From Alkalimarinus sediminis (lineage in GTDB: Bacteria > Pseudomonadota > Gammaproteobacteria > Pseudomonadales > Oleiphilaceae), in the NCBI RefSeq assembly GCF_026427595.1, contig NZ_CP101527.1, forward strand, positions 2,513,501 to 2,577,500: a DNA stretch of 64,000 nucleotides. The letters are read 5' to 3'. Below the pieces are notes generated by a model. That model saw only the letters and a program-made list of their open reading frames with translations. It made no database searches and was not told the DNA's origin. Below are positions 1 to 7,749 of the stretch, one piece after another. The number at the start of each line of letters is the position of its first letter. The first letter of the stretch is position 1. The position numbers and the translations under genes were made by a program.

Positions 1-1022
1 GGCATCGACACATTCACCATGGCACTGACAAAGTCAGACCGATCAGAGCCATCATTATTCACTCCGTCACGATACCCATAATTCAACTCTACACCCCAGG
101 CCGGTTGGTATTGTTGCTTTGAGATTCGTATATCACTCTCTGCAACATCCACCTGACGCTGAAGGCTTAACAGCATTGGGTGAGTTTTGAGCTGTTGAAA
201 TAATCGCTGCCTATTTTCAGAGCTATAGCGCTGCCCTTTGGGTGATTCCAGAGGGTTTACCATTTTGCTTGGTGGCTGCATTTTCGGAAACTGTTCAGGC
301 CATATTGAATCGGTTGCCACATGGCCAATCCATCGCGATAACTGAGCGCGCTGAATTTCGCTCTGCCGTTTTGCTTTGATAATTTTTTCTCGGAGTCGAC
401 TTCGTTCAAGCTCGGCTCTTAACACATCTTTCTGTTGCACGCTGCCCACGCTATAGAGCGAATGTGTTACCTCTAACAGCTGCTCAAATAAGAGTTCATC
501 TTGTTCGATAATATTGGTTGCCCGCTCCCAATATAGAACTTCTAACCAGAGGCTTCTGGCGGTTCGGGTAACTGTTAAATAGCGGGTTTTCGCCAGACTT
601 TCGAAAGACGATGCCTGCGCATTTAGCTTGAGTTCTTTCAACGATAAGGTGTCACCTTGCGGGAACATCTGCCTGATACCCACTTTAAATTGGGTCATGG
701 GCTCCTGATCAAACTTAAAGGTATCGGTTGGCAGGTTTTGCGCGCCAACTAACAACACCGGGTCGGGTAGCTGGCTTTGAGAGGCTGCTTCCGCCCTTGA
801 TGACTGAGATCGATTAAGGGTTTGCGTAATACCTAAATCACTCTCTACCGCAATCTTTTGGGCCTTTTCTATTGTTAGTGTGGCGTGACTCAAGGGGGCA
901 AACACCATACTAAACCCCGTTAATAGCATGGTAAAAATTGTGCTAGTACAGAGGCTCGTTACGAACCCCATTTTAAAACTGGGTAAGGGCTGACTCAACG
1001 GCATAGCCTTGATTGCACTCAT
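1..1022 (-). CDS. TolC-family outer-membrane efflux protein, metal-RND type (partial)
   Basis: The gene starts at an ATG (1022) with GAG about nine bases upstream and runs off the left edge after about 340 codons; an in-frame ATG at 1031 is an alternative start. A hydrophobic N-terminal signal region (about residues 20-48) ending in SHA is followed by a mature start LTIEKAQKIAVESD. The segment SQLPDPVLLVGAQNLP is typical of CzcC/CusC-like channels of heavy-metal RND pumps. Long Gln/Glu/Ala-rich helices follow, as in the TolC barrel-tunnel fold. The protein would form the outer-membrane duct of a tripartite efflux pump; the membrane-fusion and pump genes probably lie beyond the left edge. The His-rich gene at 1194-1715 precedes it on the same strand. 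Substrate metal is inferred, not seen. Confidence 0.88.
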   Translation of the reverse strand, partial: MSAIKAMPLSQPLPSFKMGFVTSLCTSTIFTMLLTGFSMVFAPLSHATLTIEKAQKIAVESDLGITQTLNRSQSSRAEAASQSQLPDPVLLVGAQNLPTDTFKFDQEPMTQFKVGIRQMFPQGDTLSLKELKLNAQASSFESLAKTRYLTVTRTARSLWLEVLYWERATNIIEQDELLFEQLLEVTHSLYSVGSVQQKDVLRAELERSRLREKIIKAKRQSEIQRAQLSRWIGHVATDSIWPEQFPKMQPPSKMVNPLESPKGQRYSSENRQRLFQQLKTHPMLLSLQRQVDVAESDIRISKQQYQPAWGVELNYGYRDGVNNDGSDRSDFVSAMVNVSM

Positions 1023-1193
1023 CTGTAACATCTCGATTATCCAGATTGATAGACGCCTCAGTAGGCAGAATAAAAGATCAGAATGGCTTCGCCCCCTATA
1101 AAAAAGGCCAAACCAAAGACAATTAGACGACTCGGTAGCGCTTGGGTATTTACACCCACCCAGCGTCAAACGAACCGACTTAAAAGAGGTGTC

Positions 1194-1715
1194 TTAATTC
1201 AGAAATGTACAGTTAACGAGATGATTTCGCGGGTAGTTATACCGGGGGGGAGGCTCTCGGTGGTAGATCGAATGTTTAAGGCGCTGCCCCAATGACATGA
1301 TCAACCAACACAAAGGAAAGAACAGTAAGAATACGATAGAGGCGTAGAACGAGTTTGAAAGGTAGCTGCTTTGTTCATCGCAGCAATCACCACCCGCCAT
1401 ATCACTACCCGCCATATCACTGGATGATGAATGATGGTGTGTCTGATCAACACCTGAGTGAGTCATCGCCATGTTCTGGCTTTCACTATGATGGTGTTCT
1501 GCGCCATAGTGTTCGTTCATCGCGGCAGGCATTACCATATTGCTCGAGGCTAAAGCGTGGGTTATTGACCTGCTTTCCCCTTCACTACTACTCAGCAAAC
1601 CTGCACTATCACCCAATAACCCAGCACAGAGCACCATGCTCTGGCATAGTAACCAAAGCACGACCAAAGGGCCTACTATGTGGTGACTTATTTGTCGGGC
1701 TTTTGCTAACAACAT
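1194..1715 (-). CDS. Histidine/methionine-rich membrane protein of a metal-efflux operon
   Basis: A 173-residue protein with no family I can name. One hydrophobic segment lies at about residues 13-33 (VGPLVVLWLLCQSMVLCAGL) and a second at about 126-145 (ASIVFLLFFPLCWLIMSLG). Between them is a periplasm-like stretch unusually rich in His, Met and acidic residues: EHHHSESQNMAM, HHHSSSSDMAGSDMAGGDCCDE. The duplicated SDMAG unit comes from a short DNA repeat. Such His/Met clusters commonly bind Cu, Ag, Zn or Ni. It sits 171 bp upstream of the TolC-type channel on the same strand and directly behind a MerR-type promoter, so a role in sensing, buffering or delivering metal to the pump is a reasonable inference. 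No clear ribosome-binding site supports the ATG at 1715. Confidence 0.7.
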   Translation of the reverse strand: MLLAKARQISHHIVGPLVVLWLLCQSMVLCAGLLGDSAGLLSSSEGESRSITHALASSNMVMPAAMNEHYGAEHHHSESQNMAMTHSGVDQTHHHSSSSDMAGSDMAGGDCCDEQSSYLSNSFYASIVFLLFFPLCWLIMSLGQRLKHSIYHREPPPRYNYPRNHLVNCTFLN

Positions 1716-1756
1716 GGGTAATAGTCTATTACATCGATTACATAATATGATGTGCC

Positions 1757-1787
1757 AATATAAACCTAGGTGTTACTCTCAAGTCAA
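1757..1787 (-). promoter_or_regulatory. MerR-family-type promoter with 19-bp spacer
   Basis: On the minus strand TTGACT (1787-1782) and TATATT (1762-1757) are separated by exactly 19 bp. Over-long 19-20 bp spacers are the hallmark of promoters untwisted by MerR-family activators (MerR, CueR, ZntR, PbrR/CadR). The spacer carries a partial dyad (ACTTGAGAGT against ACCTAGGTGT, 6 of 10 positions). It lies about 42 bp upstream of the His-rich gene and faces the metal-efflux genes. No MerR-type gene is in the window; the regulator is inferred. Confidence 0.55.
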
Positions 1788-1866
1788 CATTATTTTAATG
1801 CCCTTTTCTGAAATACAAAGGCGTGATAATGTGCGGGCGTTTTAAACGTTTCGAAAGGTATCTCTA

Positions 1867-2496
1867 TTGAACTACTTATCGCTATCCGTATTAGCCGTTT
1901 TTATACCCACATTCTTCTTTGTCTCGATTACTCCGGGCATGTGCATGACACTCGCTCTCACAATGGGTATGCGCTTTGGTCTGCGTAAAACACTTTGGAT
2001 GATGTTGGGAGAGTTAGTAGGGGTTGGTCTGGTCGCATCATTATCGGCTATAGGGGTTGCGGCATTAATGCTCACCTACCCGGCACTTTTTGTAGTATTG
2101 AAATACGCAGGGGGAGCTTATCTTATCTATCTTGGGATACAAATGTGGCAATCCAAAGGCAAGATGGCCGTTAACCTAGATGGCGATAGTAGTGCGGTAA
2201 TGAGCCGAAAAACCTTTATATTACAGGGCTTTGTTACTGCGATTGCAAACCCGAAAGGGTGGGCATTTTTTATCGCGTTGCTGCCACCCTTTTTAAACTA
2301 TGCACAGCCACTTGCGGCTCAGTTGGTACAGCTTATCTTCCTTATTTTGCTGCTTGAGTTTATCTGCCTGCTGATCTATGCCGGCGGTGGTAAATCCCTT
2401 CGTGCATTTATGATGAAATCGGGCAACCTTGAACACTTAAACCGCATAGCAGGCACGTTGTTAATTGGTGTCGGTATTTGGCTCGCATCGAGCTAA
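1867..2496 (+). CDS. LysE/RhtB-family amino-acid exporter
   Basis: A 209-residue inner-membrane protein with the LysE layout: about six hydrophobic helices, an N-terminal SITPGMCMTLALTMGMRFG motif and a mid-protein YAGGAYLIYLGIQMW motif, then ANPKGWAFFIALLPPF. Proteins of this family export amino acids or their derivatives by proton exchange; the substrate cannot be read from sequence. The start is a TTG preceded by AAAGG eight bases upstream; the next ATG codons fall inside the first helix, so the TTG start is favoured. The gene ends by overlapping the convergent gene at 2493 by 4 bp. Confidence 0.9.
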   Translation: MNYLSLSVLAVFIPTFFFVSITPGMCMTLALTMGMRFGLRKTLWMMLGELVGVGLVASLSAIGVAALMLTYPALFVVLKYAGGAYLIYLGIQMWQSKGKMAVNLDGDSSAVMSRKTFILQGFVTAIANPKGWAFFIALLPPFLNYAQPLAAQLVQLIFLILLLEFICLLIYAGGGKSLRAFMMKSGNLEHLNRIAGTLLIGVGIWLASS

Positions 2497-2894
2497 TAGG
2501 GTTTTATTTTGGCGATCTCTTCTTTCAGGCGGCGCTTATACTCTTCTTGATCTTCTATATCGCTTAGATCTTCGTAAACTTGTTTAAGATTTGCGCGATA
2601 CTCTTCGAGTTTTTTGGCATCAGCTTTGGTAAAAAATGCGTATGCATGGGTTGAGTATCCTATGATCCACAAAAATGGCAATAGCAGCAGTGATAACGTA
2701 TGAAGTGGAAATACTAACAACCACTTAAGCAACCCTGCCAATGTTGTTTTTGACTCAACGGGTATCATAAGCCCTTTGGGCCAAGCTGATAAATTCCCAC
2801 GAAATATGCCCCAAGCCTCTCCCCTGCCAATTTTGGTGGGTTTGAACATAGCGCCTATGTCGTATGTTTTGCCGTTATCAAGTGTTAGTCGCAT
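2493..2894 (-). CDS. Small membrane protein of unknown function
   Basis: A 133-residue protein I do not recognise. A mostly polar N-terminal part (to about residue 50, with a GRGEAWGIFRGN segment) is followed by a long hydrophobic region (about 51-87, LLKWLLVFPLHTLSLLLLPF and IIGYSTHAYAFF) that could form one or two membrane helices. The C-terminal 45 residues are strongly charged and probably coiled-coil (KADAKKLEEYRANLKQVYE). ATG with AGG nine bases upstream. It converges on and overlaps the LysE gene by 4 bp and has no operon partner. Confidence 0.7.
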   Translation of the reverse strand: MRLTLDNGKTYDIGAMFKPTKIGRGEAWGIFRGNLSAWPKGLMIPVESKTTLAGLLKWLLVFPLHTLSLLLLPFLWIIGYSTHAYAFFTKADAKKLEEYRANLKQVYEDLSDIEDQEEYKRRLKEEIAKIKPY

Positions 2895-3208
2895 CGCTAG
2901 CTACCTGTAAACATCACTGCTGTATCGTTTGAATTACTAGCATTACTATATCGTTTTCAATTCATGCTGACATTAAAAGTTTACATAGAAAGACCATATA
3001 CCCCTGTAACCTTGATGTAGCGAAGCGGCTGTTGAAGTATCCATTAACAATGGTTCGCGGCTAAGAGCCGCGGAAAATGACTGAGATTAGTACATATTTT
3101 GGATTGGAGAAATCGGGAAAATATTCTCTCAACCTTAAATCATTCGCATAAAAAAACCTCGAAGCAGTTTGCCGCTTCGAGGTTTGTGTAAAGATTAATA
3201 TGGTCTTA
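2895..3208. other. 313-bp intergenic stretch with hairpin and dispersed repeat
   Basis: No gene is visible. It holds a copy of an 18-bp sequence (CTTGATGTAGCGAAGCGG, 3011-3028) that recurs with one change at 14862-14879, then a GC-rich hairpin (CGCGGCT / AGCCGCG, 3056-3072, AAG loop) without a T tract, and near its right end the terminator of the secreted dipeptidase gene, listed separately. Confidence 0.6.
3150..3185 (-). terminator. Rho-independent terminator of the ricin-dipeptidase gene
   Basis: A perfect 12-bp stem (3154-3165 with 3174-3185, sequence AAACCTCGAAGC and its complement) with an 8-nt loop is followed on the minus strand by six T residues. It begins 24 bp after the stop codon of the minus-strand gene ending at 3209. 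Confidence 0.9.
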
Positions 3209-6148
3209 TTAATTTAACCCAGCGCGCCACTTCTGGTTATCACCTCCATGATGCTCCCACATCACAATCGCGTCACCGCTATTGGTGCCTCCCGCATCAA
3301 TCACTTGCCCGTTATTAATACGTGCGCTGAAGATACTGCCATTTTTGTTAAATTGCTGATTGCTATTACCTTCCTGGCAATCCCAGATTTGTAACTGGGT
3401 GCCGTTGCTGGTATTACCATTCGGAATATCCAAACACTTATTACCCGCTAACTGACTTTTTAAAGTTCCCTTCACTGGGTCAAAATACCACTGCTGCGCC
3501 GCAGTGCCATTACAACTATAGAGCTGAACCTTGGTGCCGTTGGCATTATTGCCGCCCGTTACATCTAAACATTTACCTTTGCGCTTGTCGCGGAAGTCGA
3601 CCCACTTGTGAATCGCAGACATAGGTCTAAGCTCCCACTCTTGCCATTTACGTCCGTTATACTCCCACTGCCCAACATTACCGCCATTGCCGAAGTCATA
3701 GGCATCTGCGACGATATTACTATCGTGCTTGCTGGCTAAGGTATTCATATTGTAGGTCCAACGGAGGTTATCGCTATCTTCACAATCCCAGATAACGATT
3801 TCACCATTGTTATAGGTTTGGCCTCGGTTATCCAAACACTTGGTGCGGTCTGCTCTATTCTCAAACATTTGGCGCGTTTTGTTGTAGATCCAGTGTTGAT
3901 CAAATGATTCATCATCACAATCCCACAACTGAATATTAGTGCCATTTACCAGACTATTATCATGCCCTGGCACATCCATACAGCGCCCTGCTTTGCGGTT
4001 GTAGATTTTTACAAAAGGCTCTAGCGGGTCAAAATAGGCAGTATTAGTATTCGCTTCAGCACGCTCCCACATTTGTAAGTAAGCCTCTGCCGAGTTCATA
4101 ACCGATTCATAAATTCGGGTTGACGCCTGCTCACGAATATCTTGCAGGTGATCTGCCACCAATCCGTAATGAGCGATACCGTCTTGGTTGAGATCAAACA
4201 CTCGATTACCAGACACCTGCTTATCAAATACCAACCCAAACTCTGACGTAAATGGATATTGCAGCGGGTTGCTCGATACATCACTACGTGGCCCTGCTTG
4301 CCCTCCTAGCCCGCTCATATCGGTGGCAAAACCAACACCGTTGAGATATGGCGTTTGCTCAACTTCATCAAGATATTGAGAAATGCTACCTGCAATCGAT
4401 GAAGCATCTGAATTGTAAGGGCTAACAAAACCTCCCGCCTGAATCAGACGCTTCATATTGTTGTGCAGTCCACCATTACCCGCTGAGTTCATCCAGCTAT
4501 GAGATGAGATAACACCACTGTAATTACGCGCCTCTACAATATCCATAATCGCCGTAGCACTGTCGCTACTGGTGTGATCGAGTTCGATTAGCATCTTTTT
4601 GTCGATCATGCGATTCACCAAATAAACACCCAAAGGGCTTAAACCATATTTATTGCAGTGTTCTATGGTCTCGTTGTACTCCGGGCTCAAACCCGCTGCG
4701 GCCAAGATATCTTTGATAACGGGCACATCACCAATTAGCGGGAAGCCTGAAGTAAAGTGATTGCCGTGGGTATCGGCATCACACTCTTTAGTCTCAAAAA
4801 AACGACCGCTAGACAGCAACTGCCCGACATTAATAAAGCCATCTTCAACTCGCGAGCCTCCTAACTGATTGTCAAACTTATGAGCAGGAAATATAGCCCG
4901 CACCCCTAGGTCATATAATTCATTAAGCGTGGTTTCTACCGTGTTTCGATTACAGTGGTCAGATAGCCCACAATTAAACGTTTCTGAGGCTTCTACCCCC
5001 ATTAACACCGCCATCTGGCCATTGGCGATCACTTGTCGCGCCTCTTGTGGAGATTTCACCAAGCGGAAAAAACCTTTGCCTGGCCCACCTGCTTGAGCAT
5101 CTACATAGGCCTGCATTTCGTTTAAGCGCTGTACCTGAAGTCGAATACTATCCATCGTGTTACAGCTATTAGGGTTAACCCAACTACCTGGATTTACTTT
5201 TGATTGCACGTTACACAGCACTTCGTTCTCGACCAGGTCTGTGACCATTAATCTTAAACCCGACAGGTACGCGCGCTCTATCCACTTATAATAATAACCA
5301 GAGTGACTCATCTGCTGATGGTTTGGCCACCAGGGGAAGTCAGGCCAGCCTCGGGTATCATAGCGTTTGTTGATATCACCGAAGGTATACAAATTACCAA
5401 TAATATCTAATGAACCATTAGGCCCGTGCACGACACTACTGTCTTTTAATGCCTCTTCGACACCCCAGCGATGAAAGGGCTTACCGTGCATCATTTTACC
5501 GCCCATAAATTCGTATGACGTGATATGTGTATGCGGGTCGATATAGCCTCTAACTGGGTCGTTAACGTTACCTTTCAGTGCACTTTTGTCACCTGTTACA
5601 TTAACCGTTATTTCTGGGAATGACTGACAGTCTGCCTGAGCCACTAGATTAAACTGTGTTTCGCTGTTTCTGTTAACCGGATTAAGTAAATCAAAGAAGT
5701 ACATCCCTCCATCGCTGTAGTTATGGCGTAACCCCATATTAAGCGCATTACCACGAAACTTAAATTGATAGCCTCCCGAGCCATTACTAACCGCACTAGT
5801 GCGCCATTCTGCAAACTTACCAGCATAACGCCCTGCACTGATCTCTGCCGGCAAATGACTGGCTAGATAACGGCCATCTTTGTCGGTCAATAGATAGTTT
5901 GAGAATGAAGTCGGTTTAAAATAGAAGTGCGCGGCATCTTCAACTGGCACACTTTCAAAGCGATAACTTAATCCATCATCAACACTACCACCTTTAGTGT
6001 ATTTTTTAAGATAGTTACCGTTGGTTGGGGATTGTATGGCATAGCAGCCTTGAGCTAACTCATAGACCGCCTCGTTATTGGCATACGCACCTGACGAGAT
6101 CAGAGCTGCGCAAGTCAATAAGCTTGACGAGAAGCACTTTATATTCAT
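3209..6148 (-). CDS. Secreted M19-like dipeptidase with ricin-type lectin modules
   Basis: A 979-residue exported protein. Signal peptide: residues 1-23, cleavage after AYA. Residues about 30-160 look like a degenerate beta-trefoil (CYAIQSPTNGNYLKKY). The centre (about 195-690) has the landmarks of the membrane-dipeptidase/amidohydrolase fold: DPHTH, the bridging glutamate in MGVEASE, FPAHKFDN, IELDHTSSD, SSHSW and FATDMSGL, which match in order the HxD, VEGGE, THN, LSH and SDFDG motifs of M19 enzymes. The C-terminal 270 residues hold two ricin B-type lectin modules with QxW-like repeats (DQHWIY, LRWTY, QEWEL, AQQWYF, NQKWRA). Many cysteines fit an extracellular location. Likely role: a carbohydrate-targeted zinc hydrolase; the substrate is unknown. 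A single-gene unit with its own terminator. Confidence 0.82.
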   Translation of the reverse strand: MNIKCFSSSLLTCAALISSGAYANNEAVYELAQGCYAIQSPTNGNYLKKYTKGGSVDDGLSYRFESVPVEDAAHFYFKPTSFSNYLLTDKDGRYLASHLPAEISAGRYAGKFAEWRTSAVSNGSGGYQFKFRGNALNMGLRHNYSDGGMYFFDLLNPVNRNSETQFNLVAQADCQSFPEITVNVTGDKSALKGNVNDPVRGYIDPHTHITSYEFMGGKMMHGKPFHRWGVEEALKDSSVVHGPNGSLDIIGNLYTFGDINKRYDTRGWPDFPWWPNHQQMSHSGYYYKWIERAYLSGLRLMVTDLVENEVLCNVQSKVNPGSWVNPNSCNTMDSIRLQVQRLNEMQAYVDAQAGGPGKGFFRLVKSPQEARQVIANGQMAVLMGVEASETFNCGLSDHCNRNTVETTLNELYDLGVRAIFPAHKFDNQLGGSRVEDGFINVGQLLSSGRFFETKECDADTHGNHFTSGFPLIGDVPVIKDILAAAGLSPEYNETIEHCNKYGLSPLGVYLVNRMIDKKMLIELDHTSSDSATAIMDIVEARNYSGVISSHSWMNSAGNGGLHNNMKRLIQAGGFVSPYNSDASSIAGSISQYLDEVEQTPYLNGVGFATDMSGLGGQAGPRSDVSSNPLQYPFTSEFGLVFDKQVSGNRVFDLNQDGIAHYGLVADHLQDIREQASTRIYESVMNSAEAYLQMWERAEANTNTAYFDPLEPFVKIYNRKAGRCMDVPGHDNSLVNGTNIQLWDCDDESFDQHWIYNKTRQMFENRADRTKCLDNRGQTYNNGEIVIWDCEDSDNLRWTYNMNTLASKHDSNIVADAYDFGNGGNVGQWEYNGRKWQEWELRPMSAIHKWVDFRDKRKGKCLDVTGGNNANGTKVQLYSCNGTAAQQWYFDPVKGTLKSQLAGNKCLDIPNGNTSNGTQLQIWDCQEGNSNQQFNKNGSIFSARINNGQVIDAGGTNSGDAIVMWEHHGGDNQKWRAGLN

Positions 6149-6232
6149 TTTTTTCTCTTATTTTTATTTGCAAAATGAAACGATGAAACTTCGGTACAGC
6201 ACATACATCGCTGTTTAAGTATCTACATTTGG

Positions 6233-6265
6233 TAGAACTTTTAGTAGAACTTTTAGTAGAACTTT
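6233..6265. repeat. Short tandem repeat, 12-bp unit
   Basis: Two complete copies of TAGAACTTTTAG and a third truncated copy lie head to tail about 85 bp upstream of the ricin-dipeptidase start. They could be protein-binding repeats for that gene or simple slippage; nothing in the sequence decides. Confidence 0.6.
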
Positions 6266-6381
6266 GAAGAGTAGGTAAGGCCTAACAAAAGAGGCAAGAA
6301 AAAGCAGTGTGCAAAAAGTAGGTACGACTGTGCAAATTATTTAAAGAGTTGAAAATTAAGGGGGATTTTTATCCAACATAC

Positions 6382-6416
6382 CCATCATTTCGGAACTTAA
6401 TGGCCCGAAATGATGG
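6382..6416 (-). terminator. Strong hairpin downstream of the PilZ gene
   Basis: A perfect 12-bp inverted repeat (CCATCATTTCGG at 6382-6393, its complement at 6405-6416) with an 11-nt loop begins 16 bp after the PilZ stop codon. There is no proper T tract on the minus strand, so it may be a weak or Rho-aided terminator, or an operator for the downstream dipeptidase gene. Confidence 0.5.
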
Positions 6417-6432
6417 TATTTATTGAAGATAG

Positions 6433-6837
6433 TTAAGCTGTTTTTTGTGAGATTTTGTCTGAGAGCGCTTGTTGTTTCTGAAGAAAGTTCTCAATTCGCA
6501 TCATATTGAGTGTGATCGAGTTTTGAGGGTTAGTGACGATTTTTTTATCGAATTCAATACCGTACTCAAAAAAACCAACTAACTCATTCACCCTGATAAC
6601 GTTCGCAGTAATTTGCTCAACCTCGATACTTCCCATATCCAATTCGAGCGAGAGAGATACGGTTATTTTATCACCGGGCTTATAAACTCGATTAGTCTTC
6701 AAGCACATACCAAAAAGTGAATAGTCTTTAGGTCTTGCGTCTTCCCAAAGGCTTTTCAATAGGCCTTTTGACACCCGAATGGAGGAGGTTAAGTTTGCAG
6801 TTGGCATTCTTTTCCTAGCGCGAAGATCGTTTTTCAA
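6433..6837 (-). CDS. PilZ-domain protein
   Basis: A 134-residue soluble protein. An N-terminal RARKR (RxxxR-like) and DYSLFG (the D/N-x-S-x-x-G motif) spaced about 30 residues apart are the cyclic-di-GMP-binding signature of PilZ domains, followed by the usual beta strands (GDKITVSLSLE, FFEYGIEF). It probably reports c-di-GMP levels to motility, surface or envelope functions; its partner is not visible. The start is a TTG at 6837 with a perfect-looking GAGGG seven bases upstream; the first ATG lies ten codons later, after the RxxxR motif, so the TTG start is the sensible one. Confidence 0.8.
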   Translation of the reverse strand: MKNDLRARKRMPTANLTSSIRVSKGLLKSLWEDARPKDYSLFGMCLKTNRVYKPGDKITVSLSLELDMGSIEVEQITANVIRVNELVGFFEYGIEFDKKIVTNPQNSITLNMMRIENFLQKQQALSDKISQKTA

Positions 6838-7051
6838 AGTTGGTCCCTCATTGTCATTGATCAGACAGTTTACTTATTACAAGTAACCTATTCTGTTACC
6901 TCGTTGGCTATTTGAAGTAAATATAGTCGACCAACTCTTTATATCAACTACTACCTTTGACGAGCAACAATCGTCACCGTGCTGCGACCAGGCCCATATT
7001 GTCATGGTGTGGTGTGCAGCAAGCCAAAAAGTTTGATTATCTCAGCAATGC

Positions 7052-7633
7052 TTATTGATGATATGGGCAAACAGGCTTGGTGCCGTTCCATACTGGCAAA
7101 GATAGATCCTCAGGCTCTTCTATTGGTTCTCCGGTTCGTGCTTTAAATGCACCTTCATTAATAGTCATTTTCATCAAAGCTGTGGCTTTACGCTCTAGTT
7201 TGTTGGGTGGCCTAACCCTATCCCAACGCCCCTCTTCAAGTTGATTGATAATCACCTCAAACGCTCTATCAAACTCATCTTCTGCCGTTACCCGACGCCC
7301 TGTGCAATAAACCACAGCAGAACAGTAGTTGGCACTATGATGATAAGCAGACTTAGACATGACCCACTCTTTGTAAGCTGCAAATGAGATACTACATTCA
7401 CCACCCTCTTCTAGCAGGCGCTGAATTCTGCTTTTATTAGCAACGTGCAAATACAAATGATCCTCCACCCTCCAGACAGTCATCGGAATCACCACCGGTC
7501 GGTTATTAACTATAAACCCTACATGTCCTAGCTTTAGCTCATCAATCAATGAGTATATTGTCGATTTGTCATAGCTTGCCCGCTTGGCAACTCGTCTAAC
7601 CTTACTATGCTCTGAAAAGGCTACTTCACTCAT
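7052..7633 (-). CDS. Pyridoxamine 5'-phosphate oxidase-like FMN-binding protein
   Basis: A protein of 193 residues when started at ATG 7633, which has AAGGGG seven bases upstream. A longer reading back to 7771 would overlap the start of the divergent regulator and is disfavoured. The split-barrel flavin fold is suggested by LGHVGFIVNNRPVVIPMTVW, LYLHVANKSRIQRLLEEG and CSISFAAYKEWV, all typical of the PNPOx-like / heme-utilisation-like group (pyridoxamine 5'-phosphate oxidase-related). The C-terminus contains a proline-rich GEPIEEPEDLSLPVWNGT segment seen in these proteins. It is divergent from a MocR regulator at 116-bp distance, the common arrangement for a regulator and its target. Confidence 0.82.
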   Translation of the reverse strand: MSEVAFSEHSKVRRVAKRASYDKSTIYSLIDELKLGHVGFIVNNRPVVIPMTVWRVEDHLYLHVANKSRIQRLLEEGGECSISFAAYKEWVMSKSAYHHSANYCSAVVYCTGRRVTAEDEFDRAFEVIINQLEEGRWDRVRPPNKLERKATALMKMTINEGAFKARTGEPIEEPEDLSLPVWNGTKPVCPYHQ

Positions 7634-7699
7634 GGCTCGACCCCTTGTTATAGATTTAAATGGAACATCACTTGTCTCGATATGGAGATTGTTACTCTC

Positions 7700-7748
7700 A
7701 ACTGGTATCTTTAAAAGATCCAATTTATATACAGACATGAGACCAGTT
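7700..7748. promoter_or_regulatory. Candidate MocR operator region
   Basis: Between the two divergent starts lie a 13-bp palindrome (ATCTTT-A-AAAGAT, 7707-7719) and two inverted copies of AACTGGT[A/C]TC (7700-7709 on plus; 7739-7748 read on minus). MocR-type regulators bind repeated sites near the genes they control, so this is the best candidate in the 116-bp gap. Inference only. Confidence 0.35.
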
Positions 7749-7749
7749 A

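Noticed and set aside
1083-1750. Two plus-strand reading frames opposite the His-rich gene (70 and 131 codons)
   Set aside because: They are antisense to a better supported gene with signal, membrane segment and promoter; their composition is that of shadow frames.
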